A stretch of 64,000 nt of DNA from Rhodocyclaceae bacterium (lineage in GTDB: Bacteria; Pseudomonadota; Gammaproteobacteria; Burkholderiales; Rhodocyclaceae): positions 1 through 64,000 of the forward strand of contig JAEUNL010000013.1 in NCBI GenBank assembly GCA_016791115.1, read 5' to 3'. This document shows positions 37,584 to 45,376 of the stretch, piece by piece (the stretch's first letter is position 1; each line of letters begins with the position of its first letter). The notes beneath the pieces are model-generated. The model was not told the DNA's origin, searched no databases, and saw only the letters and a program-made list of their open reading frames with translations. Both the position numbers and the translations under genes were made by a program.

Positions 37584-38864
37584 TCAGTTCTTCAGTTTCA
37601 TGATTCCCAGTGCCTTGAGCACCATTTTTTCGAAGACCGGCTCCGAACTTCCCGCGCGCATCTTGCGCATGAAGTATTTCTCGAACCCGACCTTCGCGAG
37701 GTGTACCCACTTCCCTTCCGAGAACCAGTTCACGTTGCGCGGCGGGATCTGGGGAAGGGCGACAAAAGCCGCGCCCTTGTTGCCGAAATCTGCCAGGCAG
37801 ACGGCGTTCCATGTGGCTTTCTTGGAGGGCTCCTTGCCATCGAGCGCTGCACGGATGTTGTGCGCGGTCGCCGTGACCATGGATTCAATCATGTAGCCGG
37901 TCTTCGGAGCCCCGACCGGCAGCGGGGTGGGCTCGACGGGCGGGATCGCGACGCAAACGCCGACCGAGTAGATGTTCTTGTACTTCGGATTGCGCTGAAA
38001 GTCGTCGATCAGGATGAACCCGCGCGGGTTGGTCAGCCCCTCGATTCCAAACACTGCGTCCACACCCTTGAAGGCGGGCAGCATCATCGAGTACTTGAAT
38101 GCCAGTTCGTGCTCGCGCTTCGGCTTGCCGTCCTCGTCGTGTTCGGTAACGAACATCTTTCCGGCCTCGACCCGCGTGGTCTTGGCGTTGCAGATCCACT
38201 TGATGTGGCGATCGCGAAAGGCGGATTCGAGTACTCCTTTCGAGTCGCCGACGCCGCCCAGGCCGAGATGGCCGATGTAGGGCTCCGCCGTCACGAACGT
38301 CATCGGCACCTTGTCGCGAATCCGCCGGCGACGCAGGTCGGTATCCATGATCATCGCAAACTCGTAGGCGGGGCCGTAACACGACGCACCCTGAACCGCC
38401 CCGACGACGATGTGGCCGGGATCTTGCACGAAGCGCTCCCACTCGGTCTTGGCATGCTCGGCGTGGTCGACGTGGCAGATCGACTGCGTGAAACCGCCTG
38501 CACTGGCCGGGCCGAGCCCGGGCACTTCGTCAAATGCGAGTTTCGGCCCGGTCGCGATGACCAGATAATCGTAGTTCAGGCGGGTGCCATCGCCGAGTTC
38601 GACGAGATTCTCTTCGGGCACGACCCTTTTCGCACCGGCGGCGCTGAATCTGATGCCGCGACGGGCAAGTATCGGCCCGACATCGAGCTCGATGTCCCGG
38701 CGTTCGCGCCACTTCACGGCAACCCAAGGGTTGCTCGGTACGAAGTGGAAGGTGGGCGAGTTGCTGACGACCGTAACCGTATCCCCTGGCCGAGCCATGT
38801 CGCGCATCTCGTAGGCCATGGGCATGCCACCGATTCCAGCTCCGATGATGACGATGTGAGCCAT
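37584..38864 (-). CDS. sqr: sulfide:quinone oxidoreductase-family flavoprotein
   Basis: A 426-residue FAD enzyme with the nucleotide site IVIIGAGIGGMPMAYEM and the second fold LVIATGPKLAF. Cysteines at 130, 162 (GASCYGPAYEF) and 356 (NAVCLADFG) match the three conserved cysteines of Sqr, including the pair that carries polysulfide. The C-terminal amphipathic region (WVHLAKVGFEKYFMRKM) fits monotopic membrane attachment. Oxidises sulfide and feeds electrons to quinone. First gene of the leftward operon, divergent from dsrA. Confidence 0.85.
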   Translation of the reverse strand: MAHIVIIGAGIGGMPMAYEMRDMARPGDTVTVVSNSPTFHFVPSNPWVAVKWRERRDIELDVGPILARRGIRFSAAGAKRVVPEENLVELGDGTRLNYDYLVIATGPKLAFDEVPGLGPASAGGFTQSICHVDHAEHAKTEWERFVQDPGHIVVGAVQGASCYGPAYEFAMIMDTDLRRRRIRDKVPMTFVTAEPYIGHLGLGGVGDSKGVLESAFRDRHIKWICNAKTTRVEAGKMFVTEHDEDGKPKREHELAFKYSMMLPAFKGVDAVFGIEGLTNPRGFILIDDFQRNPKYKNIYSVGVCVAIPPVEPTPLPVGAPKTGYMIESMVTATAHNIRAALDGKEPSKKATWNAVCLADFGNKGAAFVALPQIPPRNVNWFSEGKWVHLAKVGFEKYFMRKMRAGSSEPVFEKMVLKALGIMKLKN

Positions 38865-38962
38865 GGTTCTCCTCGATTGGGCAGTGCGTTGCTCGACAAC
38901 CGGAGCGCATGCCGCGATCTCCGGGACAGGGCGCTATTGGGCGCGTTCGGGCATGGAGCCGT

Positions 38963-38968
38963 CTATAG
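38963..38968 (-). promoter_or_regulatory. candidate -10 element of the sqr operon
   Basis: On the minus strand CTATAG (within CGGCTATAGACGG) starts 23 bases after the G of the dyad's GTA arm. The same offset holds for dsrA and soeA, and the string ATAGACG is shared with the soeA promoter. No good -35 hexamer is present, as expected for an activator-dependent promoter. Confidence 0.5.
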
Positions 38969-38988
38969 CCGAGGGGGGGTGTGATCCA

Positions 38989-39003
38989 TACCCCTTCCGG
39001 GTA
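38989..39003. promoter_or_regulatory. TACCC/GGGTA dyad shared by the sqr and dsr promoters
   Basis: TACCC-N5-GGGTA sits almost midway between the divergent sqr and dsrA genes, centred at 38996. It is centred about 40 bases upstream of the inferred start sites of both operons, the geometry of a class II activator site. A related 14-bp dyad (TACCC-N4-GGGTA) lies at the same place before soeA. The regulator is unknown; the NarL-type regulator encoded at 52,821 is a candidate. Confidence 0.55.
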
Positions 39004-39029
39004 GCGAGGTTCCCCCCTGTAGGGCTTAG
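39004..39029 (+). promoter_or_regulatory. candidate dsrA promoter spacer and -10
   Basis: After the dyad comes GCGAGGTTCCCCCC and then GCTTAG at 39024-39029 as a weak -10. From GTA onward, 24 of 34 bases are identical to the soeA promoter region (61321-61354). The inferred transcript would have a leader of about 150 nt before the dsrA ATG at 39186. Confidence 0.5.
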
Positions 39030-39185
39030 CGGCCGTTACCGACCGGAGGGATGGTCCTGGTTCGGGGCGAGGCATACGATGCTTCGACATCACGGCCACC
39101 GGAAGACAGTCGTCCGACGGCCCGCCGTTCAAGCAAAAGAATCGACGCCTCGTTGCAGTGGCGCCTTCTCCAAGGAGACGAACCA

Positions 39186-40484
39186 ATGGCAAAGCAGCAG
39201 CATCCCACCCCGATGCTCGACGAGCTGGAAAAGGGGCCTTGGCCCAGTTTCGTGACCGGTCTGAAGCGCCTCGCTGCCGAAAAGGATTACGTCGTCGACG
39301 TGCTCGGGCAGCTCGAAACTTCCTACAAGACCCGAAAGGGCTATTGGAAAGGCGGCACCGTAGGGGTCATAGGTTACGGCGGTGGAGTGATCCCGCGGTT
39401 CACGGAACTGAAGGACGCCGAAGGCAAGCCGGTTTTCAAGGATGCCGCCGAGTTTCACACGCTCAGAGTCATGCCGCCTCCCGGCATGCATTACAACACC
39501 GACGTTCTGCGCAAGATGTGCGACATCTGGGAACGCCATGGTTCCGGACTCATTGCCTTCCACGGCCAGTCCGGGGACATCATGTTTCAGGGCTGCACGA
39601 CCGAAAACGTGCAAAAGGCCTTCGACGAGATCAACCAACTCGGATTCGACCTCGGCGGTGCCGGCCCGGCTGTCCGTACGTCGATGTCGTGCGTTGGTGC
39701 GGCGCGCTGCGAGCAATCCTGCTACGACGAGGCGCGCGCCCATCGTGCGGTGATCAACACCTTCCTCGATGACATCCATCGTCCCTCGCTGCCATACAAG
39801 TTCAAGTTCAAGTTTTCGGGATGTCCCAACGACTGCATGAACTCGATCCAGCGGGCCGACATGGCGATCATCGGTACCTGGCGCGACAACATCCAGACCG
39901 ATGAGACGCTCGTGCGGAAGTACTACGCAAAACACGGCATGACCGACCTTGTCAACGACGTGATTGCGCGCTGCCCGACCAAGGCGATACGCGTCCGCAA
40001 CGCGGACGAAGTCGCCACTGGCCCGTCCATCACCTCCGTCAGGTTCGATGACACCCAGGCGCTGGAGATCGACAACCGCGACTGTGTGCGCTGCATGCAT
40101 TGCATCAACGTGATCACGGGGGGGCTCGCCCCGGGCAAGGACAAGGGCGCCACGATACTGGTCGGCGGCAAGCGAACGCTCAAGATCGGTGATCTGATGG
40201 GCACGGTCGTGGTGCCGTTCATGAAACTGGAAACCGACGAGGATCGCGAAAAGCTCGTCGAACTGGGTCAGAAGATCATCGATTTCTTCGCCGAGAACGC
40301 GCTCGAGCACGAGCGCACCGGCGAGATGATCGAACGCATCGGGCTGGTCAACTTCCTAGATGCCCTCGGGCTCGATGTCGACCCGAACATGGTGTCCTGC
40401 CCGAGGACGAACCCGTACGTGCGCACCGACGGTTGGGACGAAGAGGTGGCGCGGATCAAGGCCAAGAAGCAACAGGTAGCCTGA
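39186..40484 (+). CDS. dsrA: dissimilatory sulfite reductase alpha subunit (reverse type)
   Basis: A 432-residue siroheme/Fe-S subunit. CVGAARC and FSGCPNDC give the Cys-x5-C and Cys-x3-C that bind the siroheme-coupled cluster; the inserted ferredoxin domain has NRDCVRCMHCIN. With DsrB it oxidises the DsrC-bound sulfur to sulfite in sulfur oxidisers. ATG 39186 has an aaggaga site; the extended frame from 39051 lies in the leader. First gene of the rightward operon. The accompanying dsrEFH and dsrL genes mark the oxidative direction. Confidence 0.97.
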   Translation: MAKQQHPTPMLDELEKGPWPSFVTGLKRLAAEKDYVVDVLGQLETSYKTRKGYWKGGTVGVIGYGGGVIPRFTELKDAEGKPVFKDAAEFHTLRVMPPPGMHYNTDVLRKMCDIWERHGSGLIAFHGQSGDIMFQGCTTENVQKAFDEINQLGFDLGGAGPAVRTSMSCVGAARCEQSCYDEARAHRAVINTFLDDIHRPSLPYKFKFKFSGCPNDCMNSIQRADMAIIGTWRDNIQTDETLVRKYYAKHGMTDLVNDVIARCPTKAIRVRNADEVATGPSITSVRFDDTQALEIDNRDCVRCMHCINVITGGLAPGKDKGATILVGGKRTLKIGDLMGTVVVPFMKLETDEDREKLVELGQKIIDFFAENALEHERTGEMIERIGLVNFLDALGLDVDPNMVSCPRTNPYVRTDGWDEEVARIKAKKQQVA

Positions 40485-40497
40485 GGAGAAACCGAAG

Positions 40498-41574
40498 ATG
40501 GCCCAAGCACCCATGCGTCGTGCGATCGAGAGCGGTGTTCCCGACAACCAGCAGTTCCTGCACCCGTTGCTGAAGAAGAACTACGGCAACTGGCGATACC
40601 ACGACCGGCCGCGTCCCGGCGTGCTACACCACGTGGCGCGTGGCGGTGACGAAGTATGGTCGGTGCGCGCCGGCACGCAGCGGCAGATGGACGTTCATAC
40701 CGTCCGCAAGCTGTGCGACATCGCTGATCAATATGCGGAAGGCCATGTCCGCTTCACCATCCGCTCGAACATCGAGTTCATGGTATCGCGGTCCGAAATG
40801 GTGGCCCCTCTCATCGAGCGGCTCGAGACGGAAGGTTTTCCGGTCGGCGGAACCGGAAACTCCATATCGATGATCGCGCACACCCAGGGGTGGCTGCACT
40901 GCGACATTCCGGGTACCGACGCGTCCGGCGCGGTCAAGGCTCTGATGGACGAACTCTACGAAGAGTTCAAACGGGAGGAAATGCCCAACCGCGTTCACAT
41001 GTCCACGTCATGCTGCGAGATCAACTGCGGCGGGCAGGCAGACATCGCAATCATCGTGCAGCACACCAAACCGCCGAAGATCAATCACGACCTGGTTGCG
41101 AACGTTTGCGAACGCCCTGCGGTGGTCGCACGCTGCCCGGTTGCAGCCATCAGGCCGGCGGTCGTCAACGGCAAGCCGTCGCTCGAGGTGGATGAGAAGA
41201 AATGCATCTGCTGCGGTGCCTGTTATCCGCCGTGCCCGCCGATGCAGATCAATGATCCCGAGCATTCCAAGCTCGCGATCTGGGTTGGGGGAAAGAACTC
41301 GAATGCCCGCGGCAAGCCGACTTTCATGAAGATGGTCGCCTCCGGTCTGCCTAACAATCCGCCGCGTTGGCCTGAAGTGTCGGATGCGGTGAAGCGGATC
41401 CTGCATGCCTACAAGGAAGATGGCCGCCCGTGGGAACGGATGGCGGACTGGATCGATCGGATCGGTTGGCCGCGCTTCTTCGAGAAGACCGGCTTGACCT
41501 TCACCAAGTATCTGATCGACGACTGGCGCGGCGCGCGGGTTAACCTCAACGCATCGGCTCATCTGCGCTTCTGA
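40498..41574 (+). CDS. dsrB: dissimilatory sulfite reductase beta subunit
   Basis: A 358-residue partner of DsrA. MSTSCCEINCGGQADIAI and VARCPVAAIRP line the siroheme site, and KKCICCGACYPPCPPM is the ferredoxin domain. Standard length. It follows dsrA by 13 bases with a gaggag ribosome site. Confidence 0.97.
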   Translation: MAQAPMRRAIESGVPDNQQFLHPLLKKNYGNWRYHDRPRPGVLHHVARGGDEVWSVRAGTQRQMDVHTVRKLCDIADQYAEGHVRFTIRSNIEFMVSRSEMVAPLIERLETEGFPVGGTGNSISMIAHTQGWLHCDIPGTDASGAVKALMDELYEEFKREEMPNRVHMSTSCCEINCGGQADIAIIVQHTKPPKINHDLVANVCERPAVVARCPVAAIRPAVVNGKPSLEVDEKKCICCGACYPPCPPMQINDPEHSKLAIWVGGKNSNARGKPTFMKMVASGLPNNPPRWPEVSDAVKRILHAYKEDGRPWERMADWIDRIGWPRFFEKTGLTFTKYLIDDWRGARVNLNASAHLRF

Positions 41575-41596
41575 GTCCGGCCGGAGTACCGACAAG

Positions 41597-41956
41597 ATGA
41601 AGTTCGGAATCATGGTCAATGAAGGTCCTTACCAGCATCAGGCGAGCGATACGGCATACCAGTTCTGCCGAGCCGCGATCGCTCGGGGACACACGGTCCA
41701 ACGCGTGTTCTTCTATCACGACGGCGTCAACAACGCGTCGAGGCTGACCGAACCGCCGCAGGACGATCGGAATGTGGTGCAGCGCTGGTCGAAACTGGCC
41801 GAGGAGCACGGCGTAGATCTCGTCGTGTGCGTTGCTGCGGCGCTGCGGCGGGGAATCAAGGACGAGAACCTGGCACCGGGATTTCGCATCTCGGGTCTCG
41901 GACAGCTCGTGGAAGTCGGCATACAGGCCGATCGACTCGTCGTGTTCGGCGACTGA
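41597..41956 (+). CDS. dsrE: sulfurtransferase subunit DsrE
   Basis: A 119-residue subunit of the hexameric DsrEFH complex that takes sulfur from TusA and hands it to DsrC. The sulfur-carrying cysteine is Cys78 in DLVVCVAAALRRG, the same position as in characterised DsrE proteins. Located directly after dsrB in the oxidative gene order. Confidence 0.95.
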   Translation: MKFGIMVNEGPYQHQASDTAYQFCRAAIARGHTVQRVFFYHDGVNNASRLTEPPQDDRNVVQRWSKLAEEHGVDLVVCVAAALRRGIKDENLAPGFRISGLGQLVEVGIQADRLVVFGD

Positions 41957-41965
41957 GGAGGCGCG

Positions 41966-42328
41966 ATGACGACCAAGAAATTCATGTTCGTAAATCGCAA
42001 GGCGCCGTATGGAACGGTCTACGCGTTGGAGTCTCTCGAGGTCGTGCTGATTACGGCTGCGTTCGATCAGGATGTTTCGCTTGTATTCATGGACGACGGT
42101 GTGTACCAGCTGAAAAAGGGCCAGCAGACCAAGGGAATCGAACACAAGAACTTTTCGCCAACCTACCGCGCCCTGGAAGGATACGACATCGAGAAGCTCT
42201 ACGTCGATCGGGAATCGATGACAGCACGTTCACTCACGGAAGACGATCTGCTGGTGCCGGTAACCGTACTTTCGCGCGATCAGCTGACCTCGCTGTTCGA
42301 GGAACAGGACGTGGTACTCAGTTTCTGA
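41966..42328 (+). CDS. dsrF: sulfurtransferase subunit DsrF
   Basis: A 120-residue DsrE-fold protein (FMFVNRKAPYGTVYALESLE, FMDDGVYQLKKGQ). DsrF has no active cysteine in the complex and is thought to be structural. Nine bases after dsrE, with a gaggag-like site. Confidence 0.94.
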   Translation: MTTKKFMFVNRKAPYGTVYALESLEVVLITAAFDQDVSLVFMDDGVYQLKKGQQTKGIEHKNFSPTYRALEGYDIEKLYVDRESMTARSLTEDDLLVPVTVLSRDQLTSLFEEQDVVLSF

Positions 42329-42343
42329 AGGGTAGGCGAAACC

Positions 42344-42640
42344 ATGCTGCATATCATCAACAAATCTTCTCTCGAGCGCGGTTCGCTGGACTCCTGCCTC
42401 GAGCTGATCGGAACGGGCACGCTCCTCCTAATCGAGGATGCCGTTTACGCGGCAACTCGCGGACATGCAAGTTCCGGAAAGCTGTCCGAGATCGCAGCGA
42501 AGCGCAATGTCTTCGTGCTGGTTCCGGATTGCGAAGCACGCGGCGTGGCCGACAGATTGATCGAGGGAGTCAAGGCCGTCGATTACGGCGGTTTTGTGGA
42601 CCTCGTTGCCGAGAACCCCAACTGCCATTCCTGGCTTTAA
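42344..42640 (+). CDS. dsrH: sulfurtransferase subunit DsrH
   Basis: A 98-residue DsrH/TusB protein. The conserved Cys is residue 18 in GSLDSCLELIG; the segment LLLIEDAVYAA is typical. Completes DsrEFH. Start 42344 follows dsrF by 15 bases. Confidence 0.94.
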   Translation: MLHIINKSSLERGSLDSCLELIGTGTLLLIEDAVYAATRGHASSGKLSEIAAKRNVFVLVPDCEARGVADRLIEGVKAVDYGGFVDLVAENPNCHSWL

Positions 42641-42679
42641 TCGAGCGAACGGCTCAAACGGATTCATTCAGGAGAAACC

Positions 42680-43015
42680 ATGCCTAACATCGAAGTGAAT
42701 GGGAAGACCTACGAAACGGACGAGGAAGGCTATCTCGTCAACCTGGGCGACTGGAACACTGATGTTGCGGACTTCATTGCCAAGGTGGAGAACGTCGACA
42801 TGACTGATCAGCACTGGGAGGTGGTGAACTTCCTGCGCCAGTATTACGACGAATACCAGATCGCGCCCGCGGTTCGCGTTCTGACCAAGGCGATCGGCAA
42901 GACCCTCGGGCCGGAGAAGGGTAACAGCCAGTACCTTTACGAACTCTTTCCTTACGGCCCGGCCAAGCAGGCGTGCAAGATCGCCGGCCTGCCGAAGCCG
43001 ACCGGTTGCGTCTGA
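42680..43015 (+). CDS. dsrC: sulfur carrier DsrC (canonical, two C-terminal cysteines)
   Basis: A 111-residue sulfur carrier that is the physiological partner of DsrAB and DsrMKJOP. The C-terminal arm ends ACKIAGLPKPTGCV, giving Cys99 and penultimate Cys110, both needed for trisulfide chemistry. The core motifs TDQHWEVVNFLRQYYDE and YELFPYGPAK are typical. A strong caggag site precedes the ATG. This is the only one of the three DsrC-family proteins in the window with redox cysteines. Confidence 0.97.
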   Translation: MPNIEVNGKTYETDEEGYLVNLGDWNTDVADFIAKVENVDMTDQHWEVVNFLRQYYDEYQIAPAVRVLTKAIGKTLGPEKGNSQYLYELFPYGPAKQACKIAGLPKPTGCV

Positions 43016-43031
43016 CGTCGCAGGAGCTGAA

Positions 43032-43056
43032 GGTCGGCGACGCGATTTCGCTGACC
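43032..43056 (+). other. hairpin in the dsrC-dsrM spacer
   Basis: GGTCGGCG (43032-43039) pairs with CGCTGACC (43049-43056) with one G-T wobble and a 9-base loop. No T-run follows, so it is not a standard terminator. It may stabilise the dsrC end of the transcript or mark a processing point. Confidence 0.4.
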
Positions 43057-43071
43057 TGACCCCGACCCTAC

Positions 43072-43806
43072 ATGAACGCAGCCAGCTACGCATTCGCCAT
43101 GTTGTTCTATCTGGCCGTGTTGGTCATGGCTGCCGGGCTCGCGACGCGCATCCTGACCTATTGGCGTACGCCTGCTCCCTTGAAGATTCCGACTACGCCT
43201 GCGCCTGTTACCTCGGCGGGGGTCGGTTTCCGGATGGCGCGGGAAATCCTGCTATTCGAGAGCCTGTTCAAGTCCAACCTCTGGATCTGGGGGCTGGGTT
43301 GGGTTTTCCACGTCGCGTTGGCCTTGGTGTTGGCCAGGCATCTTCGCTACTTCACCGAGCCGATCTGGCCCTGGGTCACGCTATTGCAACCGTTTGGTAT
43401 CTATGCAGGATTTGCGATGGTGGCCGGGGTTCTCGGCTTGTGGGCGCGACGCATCTTCGTCGAACGGATTCGATACATCTCGACGATATCCGATCACCTG
43501 ATGCTCGTCCTGCTCGTCGGCATCGCGTCGAGCGGATTGGGAATGCGATTCATCGCACACACGGACGTGATCGGTGTGAAGTTGTTCTTCCTCGGGCTGA
43601 TGCGGGCTGACCTTCATCCCCTTCCGGGCGATGGACTCCTCTATGTTCACCTCGCGCTCGTGGCCGGGCTGATGATCATATTTCCGTTCAGCAAGCTGCT
43701 GCATGCGCCGGGAATATTCTTCTCGCCGACACGCAATCAGGCGGATGATCCACGCGAACGGCGCCACATTGCGCCTTGGGCTGAACAACTCGAGTTGAGG
43801 CGCTGA
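43072..43806 (+). CDS. dsrM: DsrM, membrane cytochrome b subunit
   Basis: A 244-residue membrane protein with about five hydrophobic segments and the NarI-like layout of haem-binding histidines (for example VFHVALALVLARHL and LLYVHLALVAGLMI). It anchors DsrK and exchanges electrons with the quinone pool. It is followed immediately by dsrK. Confidence 0.93.
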   Translation: MNAASYAFAMLFYLAVLVMAAGLATRILTYWRTPAPLKIPTTPAPVTSAGVGFRMAREILLFESLFKSNLWIWGLGWVFHVALALVLARHLRYFTEPIWPWVTLLQPFGIYAGFAMVAGVLGLWARRIFVERIRYISTISDHLMLVLLVGIASSGLGMRFIAHTDVIGVKLFFLGLMRADLHPLPGDGLLYVHLALVAGLMIIFPFSKLLHAPGIFFSPTRNQADDPRERRHIAPWAEQLELRR

Positions 43807-43807
43807 G

Positions 43808-45337
43808 ATGGCCGTCGAGTTGAAAGCGCCCGCATTGCGAGAGTATCCCGTCGTCCCTGCGCTGCAGTCCGATGCGATGAAGGACGTAGTTTCCTATGTG
43901 GCGAACGAGAAGATTCAGGAGGCCATCGGATTTCCGGGCAAGCTCGACGAGGGGTGGCAGGAGCGCGCGATCTCGAAGATGGGCGATCTCCTCGGGAAGT
44001 ATCGTTCGCTCAGGGTCTTCATGGATGCATGTGTGCATTGCGGGGCCTGCACTGACAAGTGCCACTATTTCATCGGCACGCAGGATCCGAAGAACATGCC
44101 CGTCGCGCGGCAGGATCTGATGCGGAGTGTCTATCGGCGCTATTTCACGACTGCCGGCAAGCTCTTCCCGCGCCTTGTCGGCGCTCGCGACCTGACCCGG
44201 GGGGTGCTCGACGATTGGTTCCGGTATTACCACCAGTGTTCGGAGTGCCGCCGCTGTTCCGTCTTTTGTCCATACGGGATCGACACCGCGGAAATCACCA
44301 TGGCGGGGCGCGAGATCCTGGATGCGGTCGGCTATGGGCAGAAGTACTCTAACGAGATCATCGGAAAGGTGCATCGGATAGGCAACAATCTCGGGCTGCC
44401 TGGTCCCGCGTTGCGGGACACGCTGCTGGGCCTGGAGGAAGACGTGAAGGACGAGACGGGCGTCGACGTGCGCTACCCGCTGGACGAGAAGGGGGCCGAT
44501 GTCCTGCTTGTGACGCCTTCGGCGGATTTTTTTGCCGAGCCCCACGTCGATAGCCTGATCGGATACGGCAAGGTATTTCACGCTGCCGGAATCAGCTGGA
44601 CGCTTTCCTCGTACTCATCCGAGGCAGGCAACTTCGGCATGTTCATCGGCAACTACGAGCAACTGCGCAAGATCGCGATGCGGATCCGCGAGGCCGCGCT
44701 CGAGCTGGGCGTCAAGCGCATCGTGGTTGGTGAATGCGGGCACGCGTGGCGAGTTGCGTATAGCTTCTGGAACACACTGGTCGGAATCGGAGCGGGCGGG
44801 AAGGATCCGTTTGCCATCGAACTGCAAAGGCAGCTCGACCCGCGTCACAAGCAACCGACACATATTTGCGAGCTGACCTGGGATCTCATAGAGCGCGGAG
44901 CCTTGCGTTTCGACAAGGATGCGAATGACCACCGGACGATCACGTTCCACGACTCCTGCAACGTGGCACGGGGATCGCGGATGGGCGATGCGCCGGGTGG
45001 GCAGTTCGAGATTCCGCGCAACATCATCCGTGCGGTAGCCAACAAGTTCGTCGAGATGTCACCCGAGGTGACCCGGGAGCGTACCTTCTGTTGCGGGGGG
45101 GGCGGCGGGCTTCTCACGGATGAATTGCTCGATCTCAGGATCAAGGGCGCGCTGCCGCGCATGGAATCACTCAAACAGGTGGTCGACAATCACGGCGTCA
45201 ACTTCATGGCGACCATCTGTGCGATCTGCAAGGCCCAATTCACAAAGGTACTGCCCTACTACGGCTTCAAGATGAGCATGGTCGGCGGTGTGCATCAGCT
45301 CGTCAGCACCGCGATCCGTCTCGGCGATTCCCATTGA
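43808..45337 (+). CDS. dsrK: DsrK, HdrD-like Fe-S subunit
   Basis: A 509-residue cytoplasmic Fe-S protein. Two [4Fe-4S] motifs are visible (CVHCGACTDKC and CSECRRCSVFC) plus a CCG-type domain (TFCCGGGGGLLTDE). It is the catalytic-like subunit of DsrMKJOP thought to reduce or oxidise the DsrC trisulfide. It begins one base after dsrM. The paralogue Isp2 lies in the hydrogenase operon. Confidence 0.94.
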   Translation: MAVELKAPALREYPVVPALQSDAMKDVVSYVANEKIQEAIGFPGKLDEGWQERAISKMGDLLGKYRSLRVFMDACVHCGACTDKCHYFIGTQDPKNMPVARQDLMRSVYRRYFTTAGKLFPRLVGARDLTRGVLDDWFRYYHQCSECRRCSVFCPYGIDTAEITMAGREILDAVGYGQKYSNEIIGKVHRIGNNLGLPGPALRDTLLGLEEDVKDETGVDVRYPLDEKGADVLLVTPSADFFAEPHVDSLIGYGKVFHAAGISWTLSSYSSEAGNFGMFIGNYEQLRKIAMRIREAALELGVKRIVVGECGHAWRVAYSFWNTLVGIGAGGKDPFAIELQRQLDPRHKQPTHICELTWDLIERGALRFDKDANDHRTITFHDSCNVARGSRMGDAPGGQFEIPRNIIRAVANKFVEMSPEVTRERTFCCGGGGGLLTDELLDLRIKGALPRMESLKQVVDNHGVNFMATICAICKAQFTKVLPYYGFKMSMVGGVHQLVSTAIRLGDSH

Positions 45338-45376
45338 CGACTCGCCAGCACGCCACCAGAAGATTGGAGATATCCG

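Noticed and set aside
34290-38864. A CRISPR-Cas locus around the Cas6-like gene
   Set aside because: No regularly spaced direct repeats and no cas1, cas2, cas3, cas5, cas7 or cas8 genes are visible anywhere in the window.
39129-40310. Minus-strand frame of 393 codons opposite dsrA
   Set aside because: High GC leaves few stops on the opposite strand; dsrA is unambiguous.
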